From Bacteroidaceae bacterium (GTDB lineage: Bacteria; Bacteroidota; Bacteroidia; Bacteroidales; Bacteroidaceae): a stretch of DNA of 9,802 bases. The notes beneath the pieces are model-generated. The model saw only the letters and a list, made by a program, of their open reading frames with translations. It did not search any database and had not been told where the DNA came from. Of the stretch, positions 1 to 6,164 are shown piece by piece. The translations under genes and the position numbers were made by a program. Every line of letters starts with the position of its first letter. Position 1 is the stretch's first letter. The stretch spans positions 1 through 9,802 of the forward strand of contig CAAGDO010000257.1 of NCBI GenBank assembly GCA_900768625.1, read 5' to 3'.

Positions 1-420
1 GACCGTTCGCTCCATATCTGTAATGAGTACATCATAGCCAGATATACTCTTTTTGATTATACCAAACTCCAAATTCTCCTTTTTCCAATAATAGAGGTCA
101 ATAGGAGGATAGTCTGGCAAACGCACCTTTCGCTTGGCTTCAATGGCTATGCAAGTAGCGGAAGGAACTTGTGTGGAAAGTCCATATTGAGCAAAAGCAC
201 TATACAGGCAAAGCACCCCATGCGGAACTATACGTTCCACATCTATCATGTTGTTTGCCAACGCTGACATTTCCACATAGACACCATTACGAAGCCGCAT
301 AAGCGTTCCATCTTCTATTGCACGGCGAAGCTGCTCATATTCACCACGGCTTTTCACTTCACCTGTGGTTATGAATCCACCTTGCTGTTGTAGCGTGTCA
401 ATGACTGTAATTCTATCCAT
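1..420 (-). CDS. AbiEi-family antitoxin of a type IV toxin-antitoxin system (N-terminal part; runs off the left edge)
   Basis: The frame starts at an ATG (420) and stays open for 140 codons to the window edge, so the C-terminus is missing. Residues 1-50 look like a winged helix-turn-helix (FITTGEVKSRG, then RRAIEDGTLMRLRNGVYV). This is followed by a segment with GVLCLYSAFAQYGL and, at the edge, LITDMERTV. This order (winged helix, G-x-Y, S-A-x-x-x-x-G-L, T-D-x-E-R-T) is the pattern of AbiEi antitoxins and related transcriptional regulators. In known systems AbiEi represses its own operon through the winged helix and neutralises the AbiEii nucleotidyltransferase toxin encoded directly downstream. 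That partner would lie left of base 1 and cannot be seen. A Bacteroidota-type promoter sits 19 bases upstream of the ATG, supporting this start. Family assignment is by motif recall only; a solitary AbiEi-like regulator without a toxin is the main alternative. Confidence 0.75.
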   Translation of the reverse strand, partial: MDRITVIDTLQQQGGFITTGEVKSRGEYEQLRRAIEDGTLMRLRNGVYVEMSALANNMIDVERIVPHGVLCLYSAFAQYGLSTQVPSATCIAIEAKRKVRLPDYPPIDLYYWKKENLEFGIIKKSISGYDVLITDMERTV

Positions 421-438
421 GTTATTCTTGTTTGCATG

Positions 439-467
439 CAAAGATACAACTGCTTGTTGAGGATAAA
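439..467 (-). promoter_or_regulatory. Putative promoter of the AbiEi-like gene
   Basis: On the minus strand TATCTTTG (446-439) matches the Bacteroidota -7 consensus TAnnTTTG exactly. TTTA (467-464) lies 17 bases upstream as an imperfect -33 box (consensus TTTG). The ATG at 420 follows after a short leader. No Shine-Dalgarno sequence is visible, as usual in this phylum. Confidence 0.55.
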
Positions 468-701
468 GAAGGTTTCGTGTTAAAAGTTACGGAAAATATT
501 GATAATGCCCGTAATATTTTACATTTTCATCAAGCTTAAACCGTTTGCCTCCTGACTTCATCACTTTTCTTCGCCATCCCATATCGCATACTGAAAATCA
601 ATGAGTTACGTCAAAATAACAGGTGGCTTTGGGTGGCGCAAGCAAAAATGTGTGCCTTTGTTTCTGAAAATAAGTTGCGCTCTTTTGTAAGTGCCGGGGA
701 C

Positions 702-742
702 TTCGTACGTGGATATTTGCGCTTCGCGCGGTTTTCAACGTT
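702..742 (+). repeat. Dispersed repeat family A, copy 1
   Basis: Bases 702-722 and 730-742 are identical to 6760-6780 and 6781-6793, the second part reading GGTTTTCAACGTT. Copy 1 differs by carrying seven extra bases, TTCGCGC (723-729), which complete the hairpin GCGCTTCGCGC. Weaker similarity extends upstream (TTGCGC, then an ATTTG/TTTTG-like word) in both copies. The two copies lie about 6 kb apart in unrelated spacers, so this is an interspersed element and not part of a gene. Confidence 0.75.
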
Positions 743-824
743 GAAAGTCCAGCGTGCGGAGCACGCCCAAGCCAATCCGGATGTAAAAGCCTCAAAGCTC
801 TTTTTTCATGCCATAAAACCAAAC

Positions 825-870
825 TTTTGCCCTTTCATCGGTCGTGTAGCTCGCTACACTTCTTCTTCAA
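825..870 (+). repeat. Dispersed repeat family B, copy 1
   Basis: These 46 bases match 9757-9802 at 44 positions. The element contains a perfect hairpin GTGTAG-CTCG-CTACAC (844-859). The second copy is cut by the window end, so the true repeat is probably longer to the right. Both copies lie outside genes. Confidence 0.8.
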
Positions 871-965
871 TGCCCAAAAACGCCTCAAAAATAAAGGCAA
901 ATCTTGAATTTCATAAAAGTTCAGACGACTTCGTCTCTTGACGTTGAATATCGGGCATTGAATGC

Positions 966-1010
966 AAAAAAAAAGAACCACCCCAAAGCCTTCTGGCTAT
1001 GAGATGGTTC
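966..1010 (-). terminator. Intrinsic terminator of rnc
   Basis: Read on the minus strand, the stem GAACCA/TGGTTC (1010-1005 with 980-975) encloses a second stem AGCC/GGCT (998-995 with 990-987). It is followed at once by nine T residues (974-966). It starts eight bases after the rnc stop codon. This is a classic rho-independent terminator and marks the end of the acpP-fabF-rnc cluster. Confidence 0.85.
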
Positions 1011-1018
1011 CTTTCGTC

Positions 1019-4000
1019 TTATTCGGTCGGTGCGTTACCACCGCTCTTCTTGTCGCCGGCATGGCGGCGACGGCGGCGTTGTGCCGCACGGCGGCGCGCT
1101 GCCTTTTCGGCATCTTCCTTTTCGGATTTGCTTTCGGGGGAGGACTGGTTGTTGCCCTTTCCCCTGGGCTGCTGCGACTGCTTGGGTTGTTGACCCTGCT
1201 TGGGCTGCTGTTCCTGTTTCGGTTGCTGTGCCTGTTTGGGCTGCTTGTGTGCGGGCTTCGACGGTTTGTGTTGCTTATTGGAAGGCTGCTCGGCAGAGGT
1301 GTCCTTTGAGGCGGTTCCGGTGGGTGACCCTGCCGGACCGTAGGACTCTTCACCGTTTGCCTTCGACTTGCGCGAACGGCGACCGCCACGGCGACGGTTG
1401 TTGCGCTTGCGTTTCTTTGCCGTTTCTTCCATGTCGTCCGATTCGTTTTCGTCGTCAGCCTCGACGGGTTCCTCGTGGGAAGCACCGTCGGTGGCTCCAA
1501 AGACGAAGTCGTCAAGCGACAGATGGCGAAGGATGGGACGTGTGGGGGACTCTGTGCTGGCCAATTTGGCTGGTTCGTCCTCAGCGTCGAAGTCCTCGTC
1601 GGCTTCGAAATCGTCTTCGTCTTCGGCTTCATTGTCGGCTTCGAGGTCGTTGTCAGAGAAATCTTCGTCTGAATTTTCTTCCTCTTCTGTCTCTTCTTCA
1701 ACTTCGGCGATGAAGAGAGAATCGTTGTCGGCCTCGGAATCTTCTTCCTTAGGCTCCACTTCGGGTTCCTGTGACGGGGTTGCCTCTTCTGTGTGTTCTT
1801 CCTGTTCCAGCTCCTGTTCGTTGGTTGGAAGTTCAGGTGCAGGTTCTTCGGAAGGTTCGGAGGTCTCCGTTTCGGGTTCGTCGCCGCAGGACTCCTCTGG
1901 TTCGGCCGGTGTTACGGTTTCTTCTGCGGTTTCGGTCTGAGAGGCCGGTGCTTCTTCCGTTTCCTCAGCTTCCGGCTCCGTTTCTGCGGGGACTTCTTCC
2001 GAGGGCACTTCTTCCGTTGGGGCTTCCTCTGCGAATGTTTCTTCTGCAGGTGTTTCCTCTTGCGAAGAAGGTGCTTCTTCCGTCATTTCCGGTTGCGCTT
2101 CTTCTTCGGATTCGAGCATTTCTGCAGGTGCTTCAGCGCTTTCTTCGGGTTGAGCGGTTTCCTGTTCATCGCTGTTCGTGTCGCCCAAGATGGCGTTGAT
2201 GGCGATTCGGGTTTCTTCTTCTGCGCCTTCAGTCCATTTGTCTGCCACCATTTCCGAGGTTTCCATTTCTTCGGACTCCTCATCGGAGGTGATCACGCTG
2301 TTGATGACAGGTTCGTTGAGAACAGCGGGGGCTTCTTCCATGTCGGGGAGAATCGTGGCCTGCAGGGTGATGAGCGCTTCCTCTTCTGTGGCGAGTCTTG
2401 AGGCAGTGGCTTCGCTTGTGGGCGCTTCTTCAGGTGCAGAAGATGCTGCGGCAACTTCGGCTGCCTGCTGCTTCTCGGCCCATTCGCGTTGCTTCATTTC
2501 CTCTTCGCGGGCCTTGCGGCGTTCGCGTCGTGCCTGACGGGCAGCGCTGCGTTCGCTCGGCGTGAGGATGTGTTCCTTCTCGCCTTCTGCTGCAGGGGTT
2601 GCCGGTTTGGTGCGTTCGGCTGTGGCTTCCGTTTGGGCTTCGGGGGCTTTTGCTGGAACCTCAGAACGTTCTGCAGGCGTTTCGGCGGGGCGATTGCCGG
2701 AGGGCTTGGCCGTTGCGGCATGGGCTTCTCGACGTTCGTCGGGCTGCTGCTTTCCTGCAGGAGCCGCCGTTGTGGGTTTTTCAGACTGAGCGGATTTGCT
2801 GGCAGGTGCTTCTTCGCTCTTGTTGCCCTTATTGCCCTTTCCTCCCTTGACGGCGTCGTCGATCGTCTTCGCCGTACGGTTGCGTTCGCGCTTGCGCTGG
2901 GCACGTGTCTGCGGTTCGGGGCGTTCGGCGGGCGTATAGGTACGGGGAGTAGCCGTCAGGTCGATTTCTTCGTTCGGGTCTGCATCAGGCTGTATGTCGG
3001 TCGCATACTCTGAGTATTCCGATTCTGTATCCTCGCTGCCACTGATCACTTCGAAGGCCGCCGCTTCATTGTAGGCTGCATCGTAGGCTGCTTCGGTGGG
3101 GTTGACGGTTTCTTCGGCACCCTCGCCTTCGAGCACGGGCTTTTCTCCGCTGTGTCCGTTCTTGATGACCTTTTCGATTTCGTCAAGCTTGGGCAGGGCG
3201 AAGGATTCGTCTGCCTCCATGGCTGTACGCTTTTCCTTGGCGCGGAAAATGCTGTCGTAGAGTTTCTGTTCGCGGCGCATGCGTGTCAGTGCATCCTTGG
3301 CTGCGAGCTGCTGGCTTTCCTTCTTTGAACGGCCATTGCCCTTGCCAACGGTGATGCCTTCGAGCACGATGGTCGAGCGGAAACCCTTCTCGCCTTCATT
3401 GTTGGAGAAGTCGCGGAAATTCGTGTTGATGCGGTTCTTCTGGCACCATTCGAGCAGTTTGCTCTTGAAGTTCACTTCCTTCTGTGCCACGCTGTCGAGG
3501 TCGACGTAGGGACCAATCACGCGATGGGTGATGAACCAATGGCAGAACTTGTAGCCACGGTCGAGATAGATGGCTCCCATCAGCGCTTCAAATGCATTGC
3601 CACCGATGTTGGTGTGGCTCATGCGGGTGCCTTGTGCGGCGAGGATCAGATTTTCAAGTCCCATCTGCTCTGCCAGTCGGTTGAGCGCTTCGCGCTGCAC
3701 GATTTTCGAGCGTGTTGAAGTGAGGAAACCCTCTCGTTTGTTGGGGAAATGGCGGAAAAGGATGTCGCTCACCACCGTTTCGAGTACGGCGTCGCCGAGA
3801 TATTCGAGGCGTTCGTTGTTGAGCGGTTTGGTCGTGTTTTCCGATTTGGGGCGCTTGTCTTTTCCTCCCTTACGGTCCTTTCCGTTGTTGTCGCGACGAT
3901 AGGAAAGGGATTTGTGGGAGAACGCAATGCGGTAGATTTCGATGTTATGGGGATAAAATCCCAGTATGTCGTAGAGAGCCTTCAGAAATTCCTTGTTCTT

Positions 4001-4042
4001 GCGGAAAGGAAGTTTCATCCGGTCGAGTAGGTTGAGAATCAT
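1019..4042 (-). CDS. rnc: Ribonuclease III with a very long disordered, charge-segregated C-terminal extension
   Basis: RNase III cleaves double-stranded RNA in rRNA maturation and mRNA turnover. The 1007-residue protein begins with a normal core: RNase III domain with signature NERLEYLGDAVLET (76-89; metal/catalytic candidates E77, E80, D84) and GGNAFEALMGAIYLD (147-161; E152), then a dsRNA-binding domain (about 187-257) with GKGNGRSKKESQQLAAKDAL. A lysine-rich insert of roughly 20 residues precedes the signature. Residues about 270-1007 have no recognisable fold: Arg-rich patches (380-392, 498-516), an acidic block (585-872), a basic cluster KKRKRNNRRRGGRRSRKSK (876-894), PKQxQQ repeats (935-958) and an Arg-rich end (983-993). 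Usual family length is roughly 220-350 residues. The ATG at 4042 is chosen because MILNLLDRMKLPFRKNKEF resembles Bacteroidota RNase III N-termini; the longer frame would need a TTG at 4096. The frame is uninterrupted. The core assignment is firm; the role of the extension is unknown. Confidence 0.95.
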   Translation of the reverse strand: MILNLLDRMKLPFRKNKEFLKALYDILGFYPHNIEIYRIAFSHKSLSYRRDNNGKDRKGGKDKRPKSENTTKPLNNERLEYLGDAVLETVVSDILFRHFPNKREGFLTSTRSKIVQREALNRLAEQMGLENLILAAQGTRMSHTNIGGNAFEALMGAIYLDRGYKFCHWFITHRVIGPYVDLDSVAQKEVNFKSKLLEWCQKNRINTNFRDFSNNEGEKGFRSTIVLEGITVGKGNGRSKKESQQLAAKDALTRMRREQKLYDSIFRAKEKRTAMEADESFALPKLDEIEKVIKNGHSGEKPVLEGEGAEETVNPTEAAYDAAYNEAAAFEVISGSEDTESEYSEYATDIQPDADPNEEIDLTATPRTYTPAERPEPQTRAQRKRERNRTAKTIDDAVKGGKGNKGNKSEEAPASKSAQSEKPTTAAPAGKQQPDERREAHAATAKPSGNRPAETPAERSEVPAKAPEAQTEATAERTKPATPAAEGEKEHILTPSERSAARQARRERRKAREEEMKQREWAEKQQAAEVAAASSAPEEAPTSEATASRLATEEEALITLQATILPDMEEAPAVLNEPVINSVITSDEESEEMETSEMVADKWTEGAEEETRIAINAILGDTNSDEQETAQPEESAEAPAEMLESEEEAQPEMTEEAPSSQEETPAEETFAEEAPTEEVPSEEVPAETEPEAEETEEAPASQTETAEETVTPAEPEESCGDEPETETSEPSEEPAPELPTNEQELEQEEHTEEATPSQEPEVEPKEEDSEADNDSLFIAEVEEETEEEENSDEDFSDNDLEADNEAEDEDDFEADEDFDAEDEPAKLASTESPTRPILRHLSLDDFVFGATDGASHEEPVEADDENESDDMEETAKKRKRNNRRRGGRRSRKSKANGEESYGPAGSPTGTASKDTSAEQPSNKQHKPSKPAHKQPKQAQQPKQEQQPKQGQQPKQSQQPRGKGNNQSSPESKSEKEDAEKAARRRAAQRRRRRHAGDKKSGGNAPTE
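1169..1240 (-). repeat. Four tandem 18-base repeats coding PKQxQQ in rnc
   Basis: Residues 935-958 of the RNase III extension read PKQAQQ, PKQEQQ, PKQGQQ, PKQSQQ. The underlying DNA is four imperfect 18-base units that differ at synonymous positions and at the variable fourth residue. This indicates growth by tandem duplication, and the copy number may vary between strains. Confidence 0.85.
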
Positions 4043-4458
4043 ATCGGGGAGTGTGGTGTGGGCATTGTCGGGCCGTTTCCGTTGCTTGGTATCCAAGAAT
4101 GTTTAGGGTCGCCAGTGTGCAGTGGATTGGTTTGTGCAGCCATGCGGCCTTGTTGTCAAAAAGCGGGTGACGTCCGGGCATTCAGCCTTTCGGTGAATGC
4201 GTGGCAACGGTTGAAAGACTTTGGCAGTGCCTCAGGTGATATGCAATATATAAAAACGTATAAAGTATTAAGCATACACCGCTTTCACTGCTGCGAGGAA
4301 AAGGGTTGCATGCGGGGTGAAAGAGCTGATGCCTAATACTTTATACTTCACATGGAAGACTTTTCGGGCGTTTCCAGATTGTGCTGATGGGTTTCGGCCA
4401 TCAGCGCTTGGGGAAAATTCGAAACGGAATTTTCAGGAATGGCCCTCCAGTCCTTCAA
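4043..4458 (-). promoter_or_regulatory. Long structured rnc leader / fabF-rnc spacer
   Basis: This is a 416-base gap with no supported gene and no TAnnTTTG promoter on the minus strand, so rnc is probably transcribed from upstream. In transcript order it holds hairpins GAAAATTC/GAATTTTC (4434-4427 with 4420-4413) and GCTGATGG/CCATCAGC (4405-4398 with 4390-4383), the 89-base inverted repeat (4346-4258), and GCATTCA/TGAATGC (4200-4194 with 4184-4178, with an inner CC/GG pair). None is followed by a T-run, so they are not ordinary intrinsic terminators. An RNA leader able to fold this much before a dsRNA endonuclease gene suggests control by processing, which is inference. Confidence 0.5.
4258..4346. 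repeat. 89-base imperfect inverted repeat in the rnc leader
   Basis: GTATAAAGTATTA (4258-4270) is perfectly complementary to TAATACTTTATAC (4334-4346). After one mismatch the pairing continues with GCAT (4272-4275) and ATGC (4329-4332). A second stem, GCTTTCAC (4281-4288) with GTGAAAGaGC (4317-4326, one bulged A), stacks inside. The left end, ACGTATAAAGTATTA (4256-4270), is 13/15 identical to the left end of the inverted repeat at 6080-6094. It could be a transcript hairpin or a small non-autonomous mobile or REP-like element. Confidence 0.75.
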
Positions 4459-5721
4459 TTAGTCAACGTACTTCTTCAGGATGCAGCAAGCGTTGTGGCC
4501 ACCGAAGCCGAACGTGTTGCTCAAGGCAGCGCGCACGGTGCGCTTCTGGGCCTTGTTGAAGGTGAAGTTGAGGTTGTAGTCAATGTTCTCGTCGCGGTCG
4601 TCCTCTTCGTGGTTGATGGTGGGAGGAACGATGTCGTTCTGTACGGAGAGGCAGCAGAAGAGTGCTTCCACAGCACCGGCAGCGCCGAGCAAGTGACCTG
4701 TCATACTCTTTGTGGAGCTGATGTTGAGTTCGTATGCGTGCTTGCCGAAGAGCTTGGTGATGGCCTTTACTTCTGACACGTCGCCCACGGGAGTTGAAGT
4801 ACCGTGTACGTTGATGTAGTCGATGTCCTCAGGCTGCATTTCCGCATCTTCGAGAGCGGCCTTCATCACGAGGTTTGCACCGAGGCCTTCGGGGTGAGAT
4901 GCCGTGATGTGGTGAGCATCAGCCGACATACCGACACCTGCTACTTCGCAGTAGATCTTCGCACCGCGAGCCTTGGCGTGCTCGAGTTCCTCGAGGATGA
5001 GGATACCGGCACCTTCACCCATGATGAAACCGTCGCGGCTTGCGCTGAAGGGACGGGAAGCGTGGGTGGGGTCGTCGTTGCGAGTGGAGAGGGCGTGCAT
5101 GGCGTTGAAACCGCCTACGCCGCAGGGCCAGATGGCAGCTTCTGCACCACCAGTGACGATGGCATCAGCCTTACCCAAGCGGATGAGGTTGAAGGCGTCG
5201 GCGAAAGCGTTGGTTGAAGAAGCACAGGCAGAAGTGGTGGTGTAGTTGGGTCCGTGGAAACCGTACTGGATGGAAATCTGACCGGCAGCGATGTCGGCAA
5301 TCATCTTGGGGATGAAGAAGGGGTTGAACTTCGGGCCGTTTTCCTTGTTGCAGGCATAGTATCCGGCTTCTTCTTCGAAGGTGTGGATACCGCCGATACC
5401 TACGCCGAGAATCACGCCGATGCGGTTCTTGTCGACGGTTTCGAGATCCCAGCCGCAGTCGTTGATGGCTTCCATGGCAGCCACGAGCGCATACTGCTCG
5501 TAGAGGTCCATCTTGCGGGCCTCCTTGCGGTCGATGAAGTCAGTGGCTTTGAAGTTCTTCACTTCGCAAGCGAACTGAGTCTTGAATTTTGAGGCATCGA
5601 AGTGGGTGATGGGGCCGGCGCCGCTTACGCCGTTCTGGATGTTTTCCCAAGTTTCGGCAACAGTGTTGCCCACGGGGGTCAAGGCGCCAAGGCCAGTCAC
5701 AACTACTCTTTTGAGTTCCAT
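4459..5721 (-). CDS. fabF: Beta-ketoacyl-[acyl-carrier-protein] synthase II
   Basis: This cytosolic condensing enzyme of type II fatty-acid synthesis extends acyl-ACP with malonyl-ACP, releasing CO2. The 420-residue length is typical. The thiolase-fold Cys-His-His set is complete: C166 in TTSACASSTNAF, H306 in VHGTSTPVGD and H343 in SMTGHLLGAAG, with K338 in SSTKSM. The glycine-rich end SNTFGFGGHNACCIL is also intact. The start MELKRVVVTGLGALTPVGN at 5721 fits the family. The open frame continues upstream to 5895, but that part is proline-rich and overlaps a palindromic spacer, so it is excluded. The gene lies between acpP, whose product is its substrate carrier, and rnc, the common Bacteroidota order. 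Both flanking gaps exceed 400 bases, long for a single operon. FabF rather than FabB is favoured by sequence style and context. Confidence 0.97.
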   Translation of the reverse strand: MELKRVVVTGLGALTPVGNTVAETWENIQNGVSGAGPITHFDASKFKTQFACEVKNFKATDFIDRKEARKMDLYEQYALVAAMEAINDCGWDLETVDKNRIGVILGVGIGGIHTFEEEAGYYACNKENGPKFNPFFIPKMIADIAAGQISIQYGFHGPNYTTTSACASSTNAFADAFNLIRLGKADAIVTGGAEAAIWPCGVGGFNAMHALSTRNDDPTHASRPFSASRDGFIMGEGAGILILEELEHAKARGAKIYCEVAGVGMSADAHHITASHPEGLGANLVMKAALEDAEMQPEDIDYINVHGTSTPVGDVSEVKAITKLFGKHAYELNISSTKSMTGHLLGAAGAVEALFCCLSVQNDIVPPTINHEEDDRDENIDYNLNFTFNKAQKRTVRAALSNTFGFGGHNACCILKKYVD

Positions 5722-5776
5722 TCTGATTAGTGGTTTTAGGGAGAGGGGGTTAGGGGGAATGTTTGGATGGGTGATT

Positions 5777-5890
5777 CCCACAGCCGGATTCGTGGGTTCG
5801 GGCTGCAAGCCTCGCGCGCGTAGCGAGACGAGCCCATCGCATCGGGCCATCCGGCGTACGGCATGGACTGGGAGCGGCAATGGCTGTGGG
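5777..5890. repeat. Nested inverted repeats upstream of fabF
   Basis: CCCACAGCC (5777-5785) is perfectly complementary to GGCTGTGGG (5882-5890). Inside it GGGCT (5800-5804) can pair with AGCCC (5831-5835), enclosing CTCGC/GCGAG (5811-5815 with 5823-5827). The region is GC-rich and lies 56-169 bases before the fabF ATG. No known RNA family was recognised; a folded 5' leader is possible, but such short stems could also arise by chance in GC-rich sequence. Confidence 0.45.
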
Positions 5891-5915
5891 GGCAACGTGC
5901 GTGGCTTCCTGTCAC

Positions 5916-5970
5916 TTTAGCAGATTAGAAAGGGTGCAAATACGGATGCCGCCTCTGCTAATCTGCTAAA
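5916..5970. repeat. 13-base perfect inverted repeat in the acpP-fabF spacer
   Basis: TTTAGCAGATTAG (5916-5928) and CTAATCTGCTAAA (5958-5970) are perfectly complementary across a 29-base loop. An outer pair GTCAC/GTGAC (5911-5915 with 5977-5981) extends it. No T-run follows on either strand. It may be a processing hairpin, a protein site, or the remnant of a small repeat element. Confidence 0.7.
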
Positions 5971-6091
5971 TTGTCTGTGACGGAGAGTGCGTCAGTTGCT
6001 GCCATGCGGATTGTGGCTCCTTGGCGTACGCTGTCGGGCCGGCGTGGCGGGCGGGCTATGGGGAATCGGGGAGGAAAAGACGTATAAACAA

Positions 6092-6164
6092 TTAACGTTT
6101 AACGTACAGTTGCCTTGCCTTGCAGCCGAAGCTGCAATGCTTGCCACTGAACGTTAAACGTTAA
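6092..6164. repeat. Inverted repeat made of doubled TTAACGT heptamers just after acpP
   Basis: TTAACGTTTAACGTACAGT (6092-6110) pairs with 6146-6164 at 18 of 19 positions. Each arm contains two tandem heptamers (TTAACGT twice on the left, ACGTTAA twice on the right). The loop carries its own perfect hairpin TTGCAGC-CGAA-GCTGCAA (6120-6137). The element begins 25 bases downstream of the acpP stop. It lacks the clean T-run of an intrinsic terminator, but could attenuate or process the transcript between the highly needed acpP and fabF. It is also the only notable content of 5982-6189. Confidence 0.75.

Larger units (their letters stand above)
468..965. other. Non-coding spacer between the rnc terminator and the AbiEi-like gene; repeat-derived
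   Basis: I see no convincing gene here. The left part (about 480-600) is AT-rich with a small inverted repeat TTACGG/CCGTAA (487-492/509-514). The right part (about 600-960) is built from dispersed-repeat material. It holds short perfect hairpins at 719-729 (GCGCTTCGCGC), 752-766 (GCGTGC-GGA-GCACGC), 844-859 (GTGTAGCTCGCTACAC) and 923-936 (AGACGACTTCGTCT), plus a 14-base perfect palindrome TTTCAACGTTGAAA (733-746). A plus-strand open frame at 633-941 crosses all these repeats and is judged spurious. Confidence 0.6.

Noticed and set aside
633..941. Plus-strand open frame of 102 codons
   Set aside because: It runs through dispersed repeat families A and B and several perfect hairpins, shows no domain pattern, and part of the same text recurs in an unrelated spacer. 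It is better explained as repeat sequence.
962..3013. Many plus-strand open frames opposite rnc, some hydrophobic or serine- and arginine-rich
   Set aside because: They are complements of the Glu/Ala/Pro/Lys-rich codons of the RNase III tail. Low complexity keeps all frames open, and none has an independent start signal or family motif.
4043..4096. TTG start of rnc adding 18 residues
   Set aside because: The ATG at 4042 gives a family-like N-terminus; the added residues (DTKQRKRPDNAHTTLPD) do not resemble RNase III.
5781..5804. GGATTCGTGGGTTCGGG resembling a tRNA T-arm region
   Set aside because: No cloverleaf could be built around it on either strand; no tRNA, rRNA or CRISPR array was found anywhere in the window.
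5722..5895. N-terminal extension of fabF (58 extra codons in frame)
   Set aside because: The extension is proline-rich, lies in a palindromic GC-rich spacer, and the standard FabF N-terminus MELKRVVVTGLGALTPVGN begins at 5721.
5937..5946. TATTTGCA-like word inside the 5916-5970 inverted repeat as a fabF promoter
   Set aside because: The spacing within the box is wrong for TAnnTTTG and no good -33 box is placed correctly.
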